A stretch of DNA of 64,000 nt from Pseudomonas sp. LD120 (lineage in GTDB: Bacteria; Pseudomonadota; Gammaproteobacteria; Pseudomonadales; Pseudomonadaceae). Position 1 is the first letter of the stretch. Every line of letters starts with the position of its first letter. Positions 53,301 to 62,284 of the stretch are shown here, piece by piece. The position numbers and the translations under genes were made by a program. The notes beneath the pieces are model-generated. The model ran no database searches, was not told the DNA's origin, and was given only the letters and a program-made list of their open reading frames with translations. Where the stretch lies: positions 372,001 through 436,000 of the forward strand of contig NZ_WVHL01000001.1 in assembly GCF_009861525.1 (NCBI RefSeq). Direction: 5' to 3'.

Positions 53301-53415
53301 CCGAGGCCAGGGTGTCGCCCTCGAAGCCTTTGTAGCTCTGGCCGTTGAAGGTGAAGGTCAGGACTTTGTTGCGGTCGATGCGTCCGCCGTTGGACAGGCG
53401 ATTGGTCTGGCTCAT
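50398..53415 (-). CDS. soxA: Sarcosine oxidase alpha subunit
   Basis: 1005-residue SoxA, carrying NAD+ and a THF site. N-terminal 2Fe-2S-like/dehydrogenase part ([27 protein letters not shown]), Rossmann fold [22 protein letters not shown] (~170), and the C-terminal GcvT-like aminomethyltransferase domain (~600-1000: [42 protein letters not shown]). It takes the imine from SoxB and makes methylene-THF or formaldehyde. Overlaps soxD by 4 bp. Confidence 0.95.
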   Translation of the reverse strand: [1005 protein letters not shown]

Positions 53416-53714
53416 ACCTTCTCTCCAGCAGCCTTGGCGGTGAACTGCGGTTTGGTGCCTATCTTGTAGGTTTCAAGAATTTCGTAGGTGACGGTGTCGC
53501 GGGTGGCGTTGAAGTACTGGCGGCAACCGGCGGCGTGAATCCACAACTCGTGGTGCAGGCCGCGGGGGTTGTCGCGAAAGAACATGTAGTCGCCCCACTC
53601 CTCGTCGGTGCAGGCACCGGGGTCCAGGGGCCGGGGAATGTGGGCCTGGCCGGACGAATGGAATTCCTCTTCGGAGCGCAGTTCGCCGCAGTGAGGACAG
53701 AAGATATGCAACAT
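53412..53714 (-). CDS. soxD: Sarcosine oxidase delta subunit
   Basis: 100-residue zinc-binding SoxD with CPHCGELRSEEEF at the N-terminus (Cys-x2-Cys) and two more ligand positions (His in the centre, GCRQYFNATRDTVT). It holds the complex together. 4-bp overlap with soxA and 14 bp from soxB. Confidence 0.94.
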   Translation of the reverse strand: MLHIFCPHCGELRSEEEFHSSGQAHIPRPLDPGACTDEEWGDYMFFRDNPRGLHHELWIHAAGCRQYFNATRDTVTYEILETYKIGTKPQFTAKAAGEKV

Positions 53715-53728
53715 AGGGAGTTGTCCTT

Positions 53729-54979
53729 TTAGTGGGCGACCGCAGCAGCGCCGTGTTCGTCGATCAGCGCGCCGTTGTGGAAACGGTCGATGGAGAAAGG
53801 GGCGGCCAATGGATGCATCTCACCCTTGGCCAGGCTCGCGGCAAACACGTTGCCCGAGCCCGGAGTGGCCTTGAAGCCGCCAGTGCCCCAACCGCAGTTG
53901 AAGAACATGTTCGGCACCGGGGTCTTGGAAATGATTGGGCAGGCGTCCGGGCTGGTGTCGACGATGCCGCCCCACTGGCGGTTCATGCGCACCCGGGAAA
54001 GCACCGGGAACATCTCGACGATGGCCTGGATGGTGTGTTCGATCACCGGGTAGGAGCCGCGCTGGCCATAGCCGACCCAGCCGTCGATACCGGCGCCGAT
54101 CACCAGGTCGCCCTTGTCCGACTGGCTGATATAGCCGTGCACCGCATTGGACATGATCACGCTGTCGATGATCGGTTTGATCGGTTCCGACACCAGCGCT
54201 TGCAGCGGGTGGGATTCGATCGGCAGGCGAAAGCCCGCGAGCTTGGCCATGTGCCCGGAGTTGCCGGCGGTGACCACGCCGACGCGCTTGGCGCCGATGA
54301 AGCCCTTGTTGGTCTCGACGCCGATGCACACGCCGTTTTCCTTGCGAAAACCGATGACTTCGGTTTGCTGGATCAGGTCCACGCCCAGGGCGTCGGCGGC
54401 CCGGGCAAAGCCCCAGGCCACGGCGTCGTGACGGGCCACGCCGCCGCGCCGTTGCACGGTGGCGCCAAGGATCGGGTAGCGGGTGTTCTTCGAACAGTCC
54501 AGGTAGGGAATCTCGTCCGCCACCTGCTGGGTGTTGAGCAACTCGCCATCAATGCCGTTGAGGCGGTTGGCACTGACCCGGCGCTCGGAATCACGGATGT
54601 CCTGCAGGGTGTGGCACAGGTTGTAGACCCCACGCTGGGAGAACATCACGTTGTAGTTGAGGTCCTGGGACAGGCCTTCCCACAACTTCATGGCGTGCTC
54701 GTAAAGCTGCGCCGACTCGTCCCACAGGTAGTTGGAACGCACGATGGTGGTGTTGCGCGCAGTGTTGCCGCCACCCAGCCAGCCCTTTTCCACCACCGCG
54801 ACATTGGTGATGCCGTGTTCCTTGGCCAGGTAGTAGGCCGTGGCCAGGCCATGCCCGCCACCGCCGACGATGACCACGTCGTAGACCTTTTTCGGGGTCG
54901 GCGTGCGCCACATGCGCTGCCAGTTTTCATGGTGGCTGAGAGAGTGCTTGAAGAGGCCGAAGCCCGAATAGCGTTGCAT
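53729..54979 (-). CDS. soxB: Sarcosine oxidase beta subunit
   Basis: 416-residue FAD/FMN-binding SoxB, which oxidises sarcosine. Dinucleotide motif [19 protein letters not shown] at ~33, then [24 protein letters not shown], and near the end [13 protein letters not shown]. The ATG at 54979 was chosen because GGAG sits eight bases upstream; an ATG two codons earlier lies only two bases from it. glyA ends 23 bp upstream. Confidence 0.95.
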   Translation of the reverse strand: MQRYSGFGLFKHSLSHHENWQRMWRTPTPKKVYDVVIVGGGGHGLATAYYLAKEHGITNVAVVEKGWLGGGNTARNTTIVRSNYLWDESAQLYEHAMKLWEGLSQDLNYNVMFSQRGVYNLCHTLQDIRDSERRVSANRLNGIDGELLNTQQVADEIPYLDCSKNTRYPILGATVQRRGGVARHDAVAWGFARAADALGVDLIQQTEVIGFRKENGVCIGVETNKGFIGAKRVGVVTAGNSGHMAKLAGFRLPIESHPLQALVSEPIKPIIDSVIMSNAVHGYISQSDKGDLVIGAGIDGWVGYGQRGSYPVIEHTIQAIVEMFPVLSRVRMNRQWGGIVDTSPDACPIISKTPVPNMFFNCGWGTGGFKATPGSGNVFAASLAKGEMHPLAAPFSIDRFHNGALIDEHGAAAVAH

Positions 54980-55002
54980 AGTCATTGCTCCAGTTGCGGC
55001 TC

Positions 55003-56256
<1,254 letters not shown>

Positions 56257-56288
56257 CACGTCTCTCCCAGCGGCGGCGCTGCGCCTTT

Positions 56289-56348
56289 CGTCTCGGTGAG
56301 GCCAGCCTTAAAGCTGCGCCCTTTGGATGCGATGGTATGACCGAGACG
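56289..56348. promoter_or_regulatory. Inverted repeat in the glyA leader
   Basis: CGTCTCGGT (56289-56297) and ACCGAGACG (56340-56348) are perfect complements with 42 bp between, 33 bp ahead of glyA. It may fold in the mRNA leader or be an operator; it does not match a riboswitch I know. The rest of 56349-56504 shows nothing I can name. Confidence 0.4.
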
Positions 56349-56504
56349 GCGAACTCAAATGCCTATGGACGCCACGCAAAGGTGCGTTTACGACATGCCC
56401 TGGCGCCCACAGACAAATGCCTGCCCCCGCCATCAGGCAAAGGCTCTGGATCGGCGCCTTCAGGATCGCCGCGTCTGCTGCGTCGGAATGCCGCCCAAGC
56501 CGTT

Positions 56505-56529
56505 CGCAGCCTGCGGCAGCGGCTACAGG
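56505..56529. repeat. REP unit identical to 50354-50378
   Basis: The same 25-bp sequence as at 50354-50378; here it overlaps the last codons of the TraX-like gene. Confidence 0.8.
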
Positions 56530-57269
56530 AGTTGGCGCAGGGCCAGCAGCAGGAGAAAGTGTCCCGGGTACAGCAGGTAGGCCCAACGCTGCATCGCCGG
56601 CACGGAACAGCCGTGCATCAAGCGCAGCAAATGTCCCCCCAGCCACGGCGCCAGCAGACAAGCGGCAATACCATAGGTCGCCACCTGATTGCCCAGGCGC
56701 GCTGCCGGGAACAAGGTTTCCCACTGGTTGGCCGCCAGGCACAGCGCCCCCGGCAGCAGGCTGAAGTACCAGGGCCGGCCAATCACCAACAGCAGCGCCA
56801 GGGGCAGCAACACGCCAAATGCACCGAACATCAGCCACTGGCTGAACAGCAGGGCCAGCCCCAGGGCCAGCAACCCAAGCCCCAGATCCAGGCCCCGGCG
56901 CCGTTGCCAGCCCCGGGCCACCAGCAGGCCCAGGGCCAGGGTCGGCAACACATTCAAGGTGTCGGGGTCGGGAATGAACAGGCGATAGGGGATCTCGCTC
57001 AGCAGGCTGAACACCAGCAGCCAGCCCAGGTAGCGCCATGGCCCGCCCCGGTTGTCGGTGGCCGGGCCCACTCGGATCCGCGTCAGGTTCAGCGCCATCG
57101 CCAGGCAGAACCAGGGAAACGCCAGGCGCCCGGGGACGTACAGCCAGTCCAGGCTCAGGCCGACATAACGCAGGTGATCGAGGACCATGCTCAGCAGCGC
57201 CAGCCATTTCAGCGCATCCAGCGCCCCGTCGCGGGGGGCGGCGTTGGGTTTCAGCATCGCATCACGCAT
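56523..57269 (-). CDS. TraX family membrane protein
   Basis: 248 residues, almost entirely hydrophobic with about seven to eight helices. The TraX family signature is visible: GALDALKWLALLSMVLDHLRYVG at the N-terminus and RLAFPWFCLAMALNLTRI. TraX-type proteins include the acetylase of F pilin; chromosomal copies are of unknown function. No transfer genes lie nearby. It is divergent from ltaE over 100 bp. Confidence 0.87.
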   Translation of the reverse strand: MRDAMLKPNAAPRDGALDALKWLALLSMVLDHLRYVGLSLDWLYVPGRLAFPWFCLAMALNLTRIRVGPATDNRGGPWRYLGWLLVFSLLSEIPYRLFIPDPDTLNVLPTLALGLLVARGWQRRRGLDLGLGLLALGLALLFSQWLMFGAFGVLLPLALLLVIGRPWYFSLLPGALCLAANQWETLFPAARLGNQVATYGIAACLLAPWLGGHLLRLMHGCSVPAMQRWAYLLYPGHFLLLLALRQLL

Positions 57270-57369
57270 AAATCCTTATGGGGCATGCATTATTCCGGCA
57301 TAAACAGAGCGTGTGCTGGGCCATTATTCTTGGGTAAAGTGCGCACCATCATCGACCACGGAGCCGGCC

Positions 57370-58410
57370 ATGACCGACAAAAGCCAACAGTTCGCCAGCG
57401 ACAACTATTCCGGCATCTGCCCTGAAGCCTGGGCCGCCATGGAGCAGGCCAACCATGGCCACGAACGCGCTTACGGCGACGATCAATGGACCGCCCGCGC
57501 CGCCGATCATTTCCGCAAGCTGTTCGAAACCGACTGCGAAGTGTTCTTCGCCTTCAACGGCACCGCTGCCAACTCCCTGGCCCTGTCGTCGCTGTGCCAG
57601 AGTTACCACAGCGTGATCTGCTCGGAAACCGCCCACGTCGAAACCGACGAATGCGGCGCTCCGGAGTTCTTCTCCAACGGTTCCAAGCTGCTGATCGCCG
57701 GCACCCACAACGGCAAGCTGACCCCGGAATCGATCCGCGAGATCGCCCTCAAGCGCCAGGACATCCATTATCCCAAGCCCCGGGTGGTAACCCTGACCCA
57801 GGCCACCGAAGTGGGCAGCGTCTACACCCCGGAAGAGGTCCGCGCCATCAGCGCCACCTGCAAGGAACTGGGGCTCAACCTGCACATGGACGGCGCGCGT
57901 TTCTCCAATGCCTGCGCCTTCCTAGGCTGCACCCCAGCGGAACTGACCTGGAAAGCCGGGGTCGACGTGCTGTGCTTTGGTGGCACGAAAAACGGCATGG
58001 CGGTGGGTGAAGCGATTCTGTTCTTCAACCACGCGCTGGCGGAGGACTTCGACTACCGCTGCAAACAGGCCGGTCAACTGGCGTCGAAAATGCGCTTTCT
58101 CTCGGCGCCCTGGGTCGGCCTGCTGGAACACGACGCCTGGCTCAAGCACGCCCGTCACGCCAACCATTGCGCGCAACTGCTGGCCAAACTGGTGGAAGAC
58201 ATCCCAGGCGTGGAACTGATGTTCCCGGTGCAGGCCAACGGCGTGTTCCTGCAACTGTCGGAGCCGGCGATTGCCGCGCTGACTGCCAGGGGCTGGCGCT
58301 TCTACACCTTCATCGGCAAGGGCGGCGCACGCTTCATGTGTTCCTGGGACACCGAGGAAGCCCGCGTGCGTGAACTGGCGGCAGACATCCGCACCGTGAT
58401 GAGCGCCTGA
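57370..58410 (+). CDS. ltaE: Low-specificity L-threonine aldolase
   Basis: 346-residue PLP enzyme splitting L-threonine and allo-threonine to glycine and acetaldehyde. N-terminus FASDNYSGICPEAW, PLP Asp in LHMDGARFSNA and the Schiff-base Lys in LCFGGTKNGMAVGE. ATG at 57370 follows GGAG. It feeds glycine to the same pool as glyA and sarcosine oxidase, 1 kb away. Confidence 0.94.
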   Translation: MTDKSQQFASDNYSGICPEAWAAMEQANHGHERAYGDDQWTARAADHFRKLFETDCEVFFAFNGTAANSLALSSLCQSYHSVICSETAHVETDECGAPEFFSNGSKLLIAGTHNGKLTPESIREIALKRQDIHYPKPRVVTLTQATEVGSVYTPEEVRAISATCKELGLNLHMDGARFSNACAFLGCTPAELTWKAGVDVLCFGGTKNGMAVGEAILFFNHALAEDFDYRCKQAGQLASKMRFLSAPWVGLLEHDAWLKHARHANHCAQLLAKLVEDIPGVELMFPVQANGVFLQLSEPAIAALTARGWRFYTFIGKGGARFMCSWDTEEARVRELAADIRTVMSA

Positions 58411-58420
58411 CCCCCCGCCC

Positions 58421-58650
58421 CGGAGCTGGCTGGCCAGCGAAGAGCCCCTCAACCCGAGCGCCGTTCTCAGCGGCGCCTGCGCCGGCAAGCCAGCTTCTAC
58501 AATGCCCTGCGCACCTTCCGCCGCGAAGCATCTGGCCTGCCAGCAAAGAGCCCCGCAACCCGAGCGCCGATTTCACAAGTGCCTGCGCCGGCAAGCCGGC
58601 TTTTACAACGAGCCGCCCTCTTCCATGGGAACCGGCTGGCCAGCGAACGC
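58421..58650. repeat. REPIN cluster, two near-identical units and a partial third
   Basis: Unit A (58421-58502) and unit B (58526-58610) share AGAGCCCC-CAACCCGAGCGCCG and GCCTGCGCCGGCAAGCC, period 106 bp; a partial unit (GGCTGGCCAGCGAACG) begins at 58632. Each is a facing REP pair. The 346-bp gap 58411-58756 contains no gene. Confidence 0.85.
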
Positions 58651-58756
58651 ATCAGTTCACAAATTCCTGAACTGATTATTTGCCCCTGCTGATTCAACAT
58701 CCGCCACCTTTGTCCGAGACTCCGGGGTCGTCCTATAAAAACAAGGCAGCGACCCC

Positions 58757-60202
58757 ATGACGACTCAGTCTTGCGTCAACCAAAAGGCTCATCCACCGGG
58801 CCTGAAGATCGAAACCCGCTCCATCGACTACGTGCCGCGCAACGAGCGCCACGGCAAGGTCTGGCATCAAGGGCCGTTCTGGTTCACCGGCAACTTCGTG
58901 CTCACCACCATGGTCACCGGTTTCACCGGCGCGGCCCTGGGCCTGGCCCTGCAATACGCCATCTTGGCAATCATCATCGGCGTGTGTCTGGGCACGTTCT
59001 GCATGGCATTCCACGCCAACCAGGGCCCGCGCATGGGCCTGCCGCAGATGATCCAGTCCCGCGCCCAGTTCGGCCTGCGCGGCGCCATCGTGCCGTTCAC
59101 CGCGGTGGTGTTCGTCTACATCGGCTTCAACGTGTTCAACGTGATTCTTGCCACCGATGCTATCAACACGGTCATTCCAGGCGCCCGGGCACCCTGGTAC
59201 ACCCTGATGATCGCCGTGGCGGTGCTGATCGCGGTGGTGGGTCACGACCTGCTGCACACCGTGCAGCGCTGGCTGACCTACGTAATGATCAGCGTGTTCG
59301 CGGTGCTCACCGTCAGCGCCCTGCTGACCCTGCAGGCCGACTCGGCCCTGGCCGACCCGCAGTTCTCCTGGTCGGCGTTCCTGATCCAGCTGTCGGCCGC
59401 CGCCGGTTACCAGATCAGCTATTCGGTATACGTCTCCGACTACTCACGCTACCTGCCGCACCAGACGCCGTCGCGTCAGGTGATTTTCTGGACCTACCTG
59501 GGTGCCGCCGGCTCGGCCCTGTGGCTGATGTCCCTGGGTGCCTTCTTGGCCTCGGCCCTGCCTTCACCGGATGCCATCGCCAGCGTGCGCGAAGTGGGCA
59601 ATCAGCTGATTCCCGGTTTCGGCACCTTCACCGTGCTGATCGCGGTGCCGGCGCTGGTGGGCATCATGGCGGTCAACTGCTACGGCGCCATGCTCACCGG
59701 CATCAGTGCCATCGACGGTTTCAAGTCGATCAAGCCCAACCTCAAGAGCCGGGTGACCGGCATCCTGCTGGTGGCGGTGGTGATCTTCCTGATCGCCATG
59801 AACATTCCCGAAAGCTACCTGGGCAGCTTCAATACCTTTGTCTTGCTGATGCTGTATTTCCTGGTTCCCTGGACCGCAGTCAACCTGGCCGACTTCTACC
59901 TGGTGCGCAAAGGCCGCTACGCCATCAACGACATTTTCAACCCGGCGGGGATCTACGGACGCTGGTCCAGCGCCGGGCTGCTGGCGTATTTCCTCGGTCT
60001 GCTGGCGATGGTGCCGTTCATGTCCCTGAGCTTCTACCAGGGGCCGCTGTCCCAGGCCCTGGGCGGCGCCGACATTGCCTTCGTGATTGGCCTGGCGGTG
60101 GCCGGGCTGGTCTACTGGGCGCTGACCCGCCACCTGGATCTGGAAGCCGAACGCCTGGCCATCCAGGCCAGCGAACAACAACTGGAAGGAGGCGCCCCAT
60201 GA
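58757..60202 (+). CDS. NCS1 family nucleobase permease (cytosine permease-like)
   Basis: 481 residues with about twelve membrane helices, NCS1 family (CodB/allantoin/uracil permeases). N-terminal SIDYVPRNERHGKVWHQGPFWFTGNF and NQGPRMGLPQMIQSRAQFG are family-typical, as is VSDYSRYLP (substrate-side). It forms an operon with a nitrilase-superfamily amidase (4-bp overlap), which suggests uptake then hydrolysis of an N-carbamoyl or amide compound, but the compound cannot be named. Confidence 0.9.
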   Translation: MTTQSCVNQKAHPPGLKIETRSIDYVPRNERHGKVWHQGPFWFTGNFVLTTMVTGFTGAALGLALQYAILAIIIGVCLGTFCMAFHANQGPRMGLPQMIQSRAQFGLRGAIVPFTAVVFVYIGFNVFNVILATDAINTVIPGARAPWYTLMIAVAVLIAVVGHDLLHTVQRWLTYVMISVFAVLTVSALLTLQADSALADPQFSWSAFLIQLSAAAGYQISYSVYVSDYSRYLPHQTPSRQVIFWTYLGAAGSALWLMSLGAFLASALPSPDAIASVREVGNQLIPGFGTFTVLIAVPALVGIMAVNCYGAMLTGISAIDGFKSIKPNLKSRVTGILLVAVVIFLIAMNIPESYLGSFNTFVLLMLYFLVPWTAVNLADFYLVRKGRYAINDIFNPAGIYGRWSSAGLLAYFLGLLAMVPFMSLSFYQGPLSQALGGADIAFVIGLAVAGLVYWALTRHLDLEAERLAIQASEQQLEGGAP

Positions 60203-61023
60203 TCCCTCAGACATCCCTGAAAGTGGCCTGCCAGCAACTGGCCCCGCGCATCGGCGACTTGGCGTACAACCGCACCCTCAGTGCCGAGGCCATCCGCCAG
60301 GCCGCCGCCCGCGGCGCCCAGGTGGTGGTGCTGCCGGAACTGGTGCAAAGCGGCTACGTGTTCCGCGACCTGAACGAAGCCCTGGCGCTCGCGGAAAGCC
60401 TCGACGGGCCGACCCTGAGCCTGTGGAAAACCCTGGCCAAGGAGCTGCAAGTGGTGATTGTCGGTGGCTTCTGCGAGCGCCTGGACGATGATCGCGTGGC
60501 CAACAGCGCGGCGCTGGTGGAACCCGAAGGGGGCGTGACGGTGTACCGCAAGGCCCACCTGTGGGACCGGGAGAACCTGATCTTCACCCCGGGCAACGAA
60601 CCACCGCCGGTGGTGGCCACGCGCCTTGGGCCGATTGCCGTGATGATCTGCTACGACCTGGAGTTTCCTGAGTGGGTGCGCCTGCCGGCCCTGGCCGGGG
60701 CGGCGCTTTTGTGCGCGCCGGTGAACTGGCCGGACGGCCCGCGCCCGCCCGGTGAGCGGCCGGCGGAGATGGTGCGTGTGCAGGCCAATGCGGCGGTCAA
60801 CCGGATGTTCATCGCCGCCTGCGACCGCTGTGGCGAAGAGCGTGGGGTGAACTGGGTAAGCGGCTCGACCATCGTCGATGCCGATGGCTATCCGCTGGCG
60901 GGCAAGGACCGGAGCAGCGGGGAGCAACTGTTGCTGGCGGACCTGGAGCTGGCCCAGGCCTGGCACAAGTCCATTAGCGACCATAACCATGTGCACCTGG
61001 ATCGGCGCCCGGCGTTGTATTGA
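60199..61023 (+). CDS. Nitrilase-superfamily carbon-nitrogen hydrolase
   Basis: 274 residues with the Glu-Lys-Cys triad: Glu in VVLPELVQSGY (~47), Lys in VYRKAHLWDRE (~118) and Cys in VMICYDLEFPEWV (~155). This is an amidase or carbamoylase rather than a true nitrilase by size. ATGA overlap with the permease. Typical NCS1-partner substrates include carbamoyl amino acids and pyrimidine breakdown products. Confidence 0.9.
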   Translation: MIPQTSLKVACQQLAPRIGDLAYNRTLSAEAIRQAAARGAQVVVLPELVQSGYVFRDLNEALALAESLDGPTLSLWKTLAKELQVVIVGGFCERLDDDRVANSAALVEPEGGVTVYRKAHLWDRENLIFTPGNEPPPVVATRLGPIAVMICYDLEFPEWVRLPALAGAALLCAPVNWPDGPRPPGERPAEMVRVQANAAVNRMFIAACDRCGEERGVNWVSGSTIVDADGYPLAGKDRSSGEQLLLADLELAQAWHKSISDHNHVHLDRRPALY

Positions 61024-61041
61024 GCGAACGTTGAGGCCTCT

Positions 61042-61069
61042 GTGGCGAGAAAGCTTTGCTCGCGCTCGG
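61042..61069. repeat. REP-like palindrome behind the amidase
   Basis: GTGGCGAGAAAGCTTTGCTC then GCGCTCGG, a degenerate REP with AAAGCTTT core. It lies between the convergent amidase and zinc-repeat genes. Confidence 0.5.
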
Positions 61070-61114
61070 CTGTGCCGCAGTCGTCACCTGATGCCTCGAT
61101 CTGACGTAACGAAT

Positions 61115-62080
61115 CTACAAGTAGCGGCGCCGCTTCTGCTCATTGCGGCACCTGGCCAAAAAAGAACACTCCGGGCACCAGCGGCCTTGGGTAATGGAGT
61201 GCGGGATCGCATACCAGGTATGTCCGATACTGCACTGCCACTGCAACTTGGTCGCTGAGTCAACGTACTCTTTCGAGAGGCAGTCGCCGCCACGAGATCG
61301 GGCCATATTTTTCATGGCTTTAATGTTGCTGCGCATGCTGTCGTAATAGCATTGGCGGCACCAGGCACCTTGCAGAACCCCGGCAGCGGGGGCCTCCCAA
61401 GCATGGCCTTTGGCGCAACGCCACGTTAATGGGGTGGTGCCATTGATGTATTCCGTGGACAAGCATTCCCCCCCACGCGCTCGGGCGGCGGCCTGAACGT
61501 CTTGCAAGGTGCGACACCTCTTTTTTACAACGCACACGGGGCACCAACTACGGTGTTTGACACTGGCGGGCACCGCTTTCCAGCGATGCCCTTGCTCACA
61601 TTCCCAGAGCAAGGCATGAGCGCTATCGATATAGGAATCGGATAAACAGCGTCCCCCACGCTGAGTAGCGATTTCCTGCATCTCTTCCAGGGTGTCGCGC
61701 TTTCTCATGCGAAAACAGGTCGGGCACCAACTGCGTTGCTTGATGCTGCCGAATGTCGCCAGCCAACGATGCCCCAAGTGGCATTGCCACTCCATGGGTA
61801 GCCGACGTGATTCGTAGTGCGTTGAAAGACATCGCCCACCCCGCTCGGCAGCGACCTGCTGCGCAGTTTCCAAGGTGTCACGACGTTGCAGGCGAGCACA
61901 CACCGGGCACCAACTTCCCCGAATGATTCGATAAGGATCAGCCAGCCACTCATGACCCACTGCACAGCGCCAGGACAGCCGAGTAGCCAGGTTGCGATAG
62001 GTCTCCGACAGGCACACGCCTCCTCGGGCCAGGGCCAGTTGTTGCATACCTTCGATAGTCTTGACGTGTTTTTCGGTCAT
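61115..62080 (-). CDS. Five-repeat zinc-ribbon protein of unknown function
   Basis: 321 residues built almost wholly of five tandem units with an exact 61-residue period and no indels. Each unit: RGGxCLSxxY, then WxC, then GHxW nine or so residues on, then WC(P)xC. The first Cys of the zinc set is at 39, 100, 161, 222 and 283, the His at 43, 104, 165, 226 and 287, and the Cys pair at 58/61, 119/122, 180/183, 241/244 and 302/305; unit 4 has CRQC for CPxC. This is the treble-clef/zinc-ribbon pattern seen in DUF4379-type proteins. No catalytic domain or signal peptide is visible. Divergent from vgrG over 204 bp; by eye its GC is lower than its neighbours. Zinc binding is inferred. Confidence 0.75.
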   Translation of the reverse strand: MTEKHVKTIEGMQQLALARGGVCLSETYRNLATRLSWRCAVGHEWLADPYRIIRGSWCPVCARLQRRDTLETAQQVAAERGGRCLSTHYESRRLPMEWQCHLGHRWLATFGSIKQRSWCPTCFRMRKRDTLEEMQEIATQRGGRCLSDSYIDSAHALLWECEQGHRWKAVPASVKHRSWCPVCVVKKRCRTLQDVQAAARARGGECLSTEYINGTTPLTWRCAKGHAWEAPAAGVLQGAWCRQCYYDSMRSNIKAMKNMARSRGGDCLSKEYVDSATKLQWQCSIGHTWYAIPHSITQGRWCPECSFLARCRNEQKRRRYL

Positions 62081-62284
62081 GGCATTTAAACGTTGGGCGG
62101 GGCACGAAGCTTAAACACCACGGCTCTTGATTCGAGGCCGCTTTTTAATGCTCAGAAACTTCAAGCGACTTTCCAGACTCGTCCCATATTAGCGTTTGCG
62201 CGCCCTTTGCTAGGTTGAGCGCCACTTCGCACCCGGGCCAGGTATGGCGCGGGCCTGGCCTCTCTCACGCTTAAGGATGAGCCT

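Noticed and set aside
50302..53469. 1055-codon plus-strand frame over soxA
   Set aside because: Antisense shadow of soxA, rich in His/Val/Gln as such shadows are; no start signal.
56257..56350. Glycine or THF riboswitch ahead of glyA
   Set aside because: The conserved aptamer cores could not be found; only a simple inverted repeat is present.
56308..57207. 299-codon minus-strand frame overlapping the TraX-like gene
   Set aside because: Ala/Gly/Pro/Arg-rich shadow; the TraX frame has clean membrane helices and family motifs.
58771..60198. In-frame upstream extension of the amidase through the permease gene
   Set aside because: Arg/Pro/His-rich out-of-frame reading of the permease; the amidase start at 60199 has a proper ATGA overlap.
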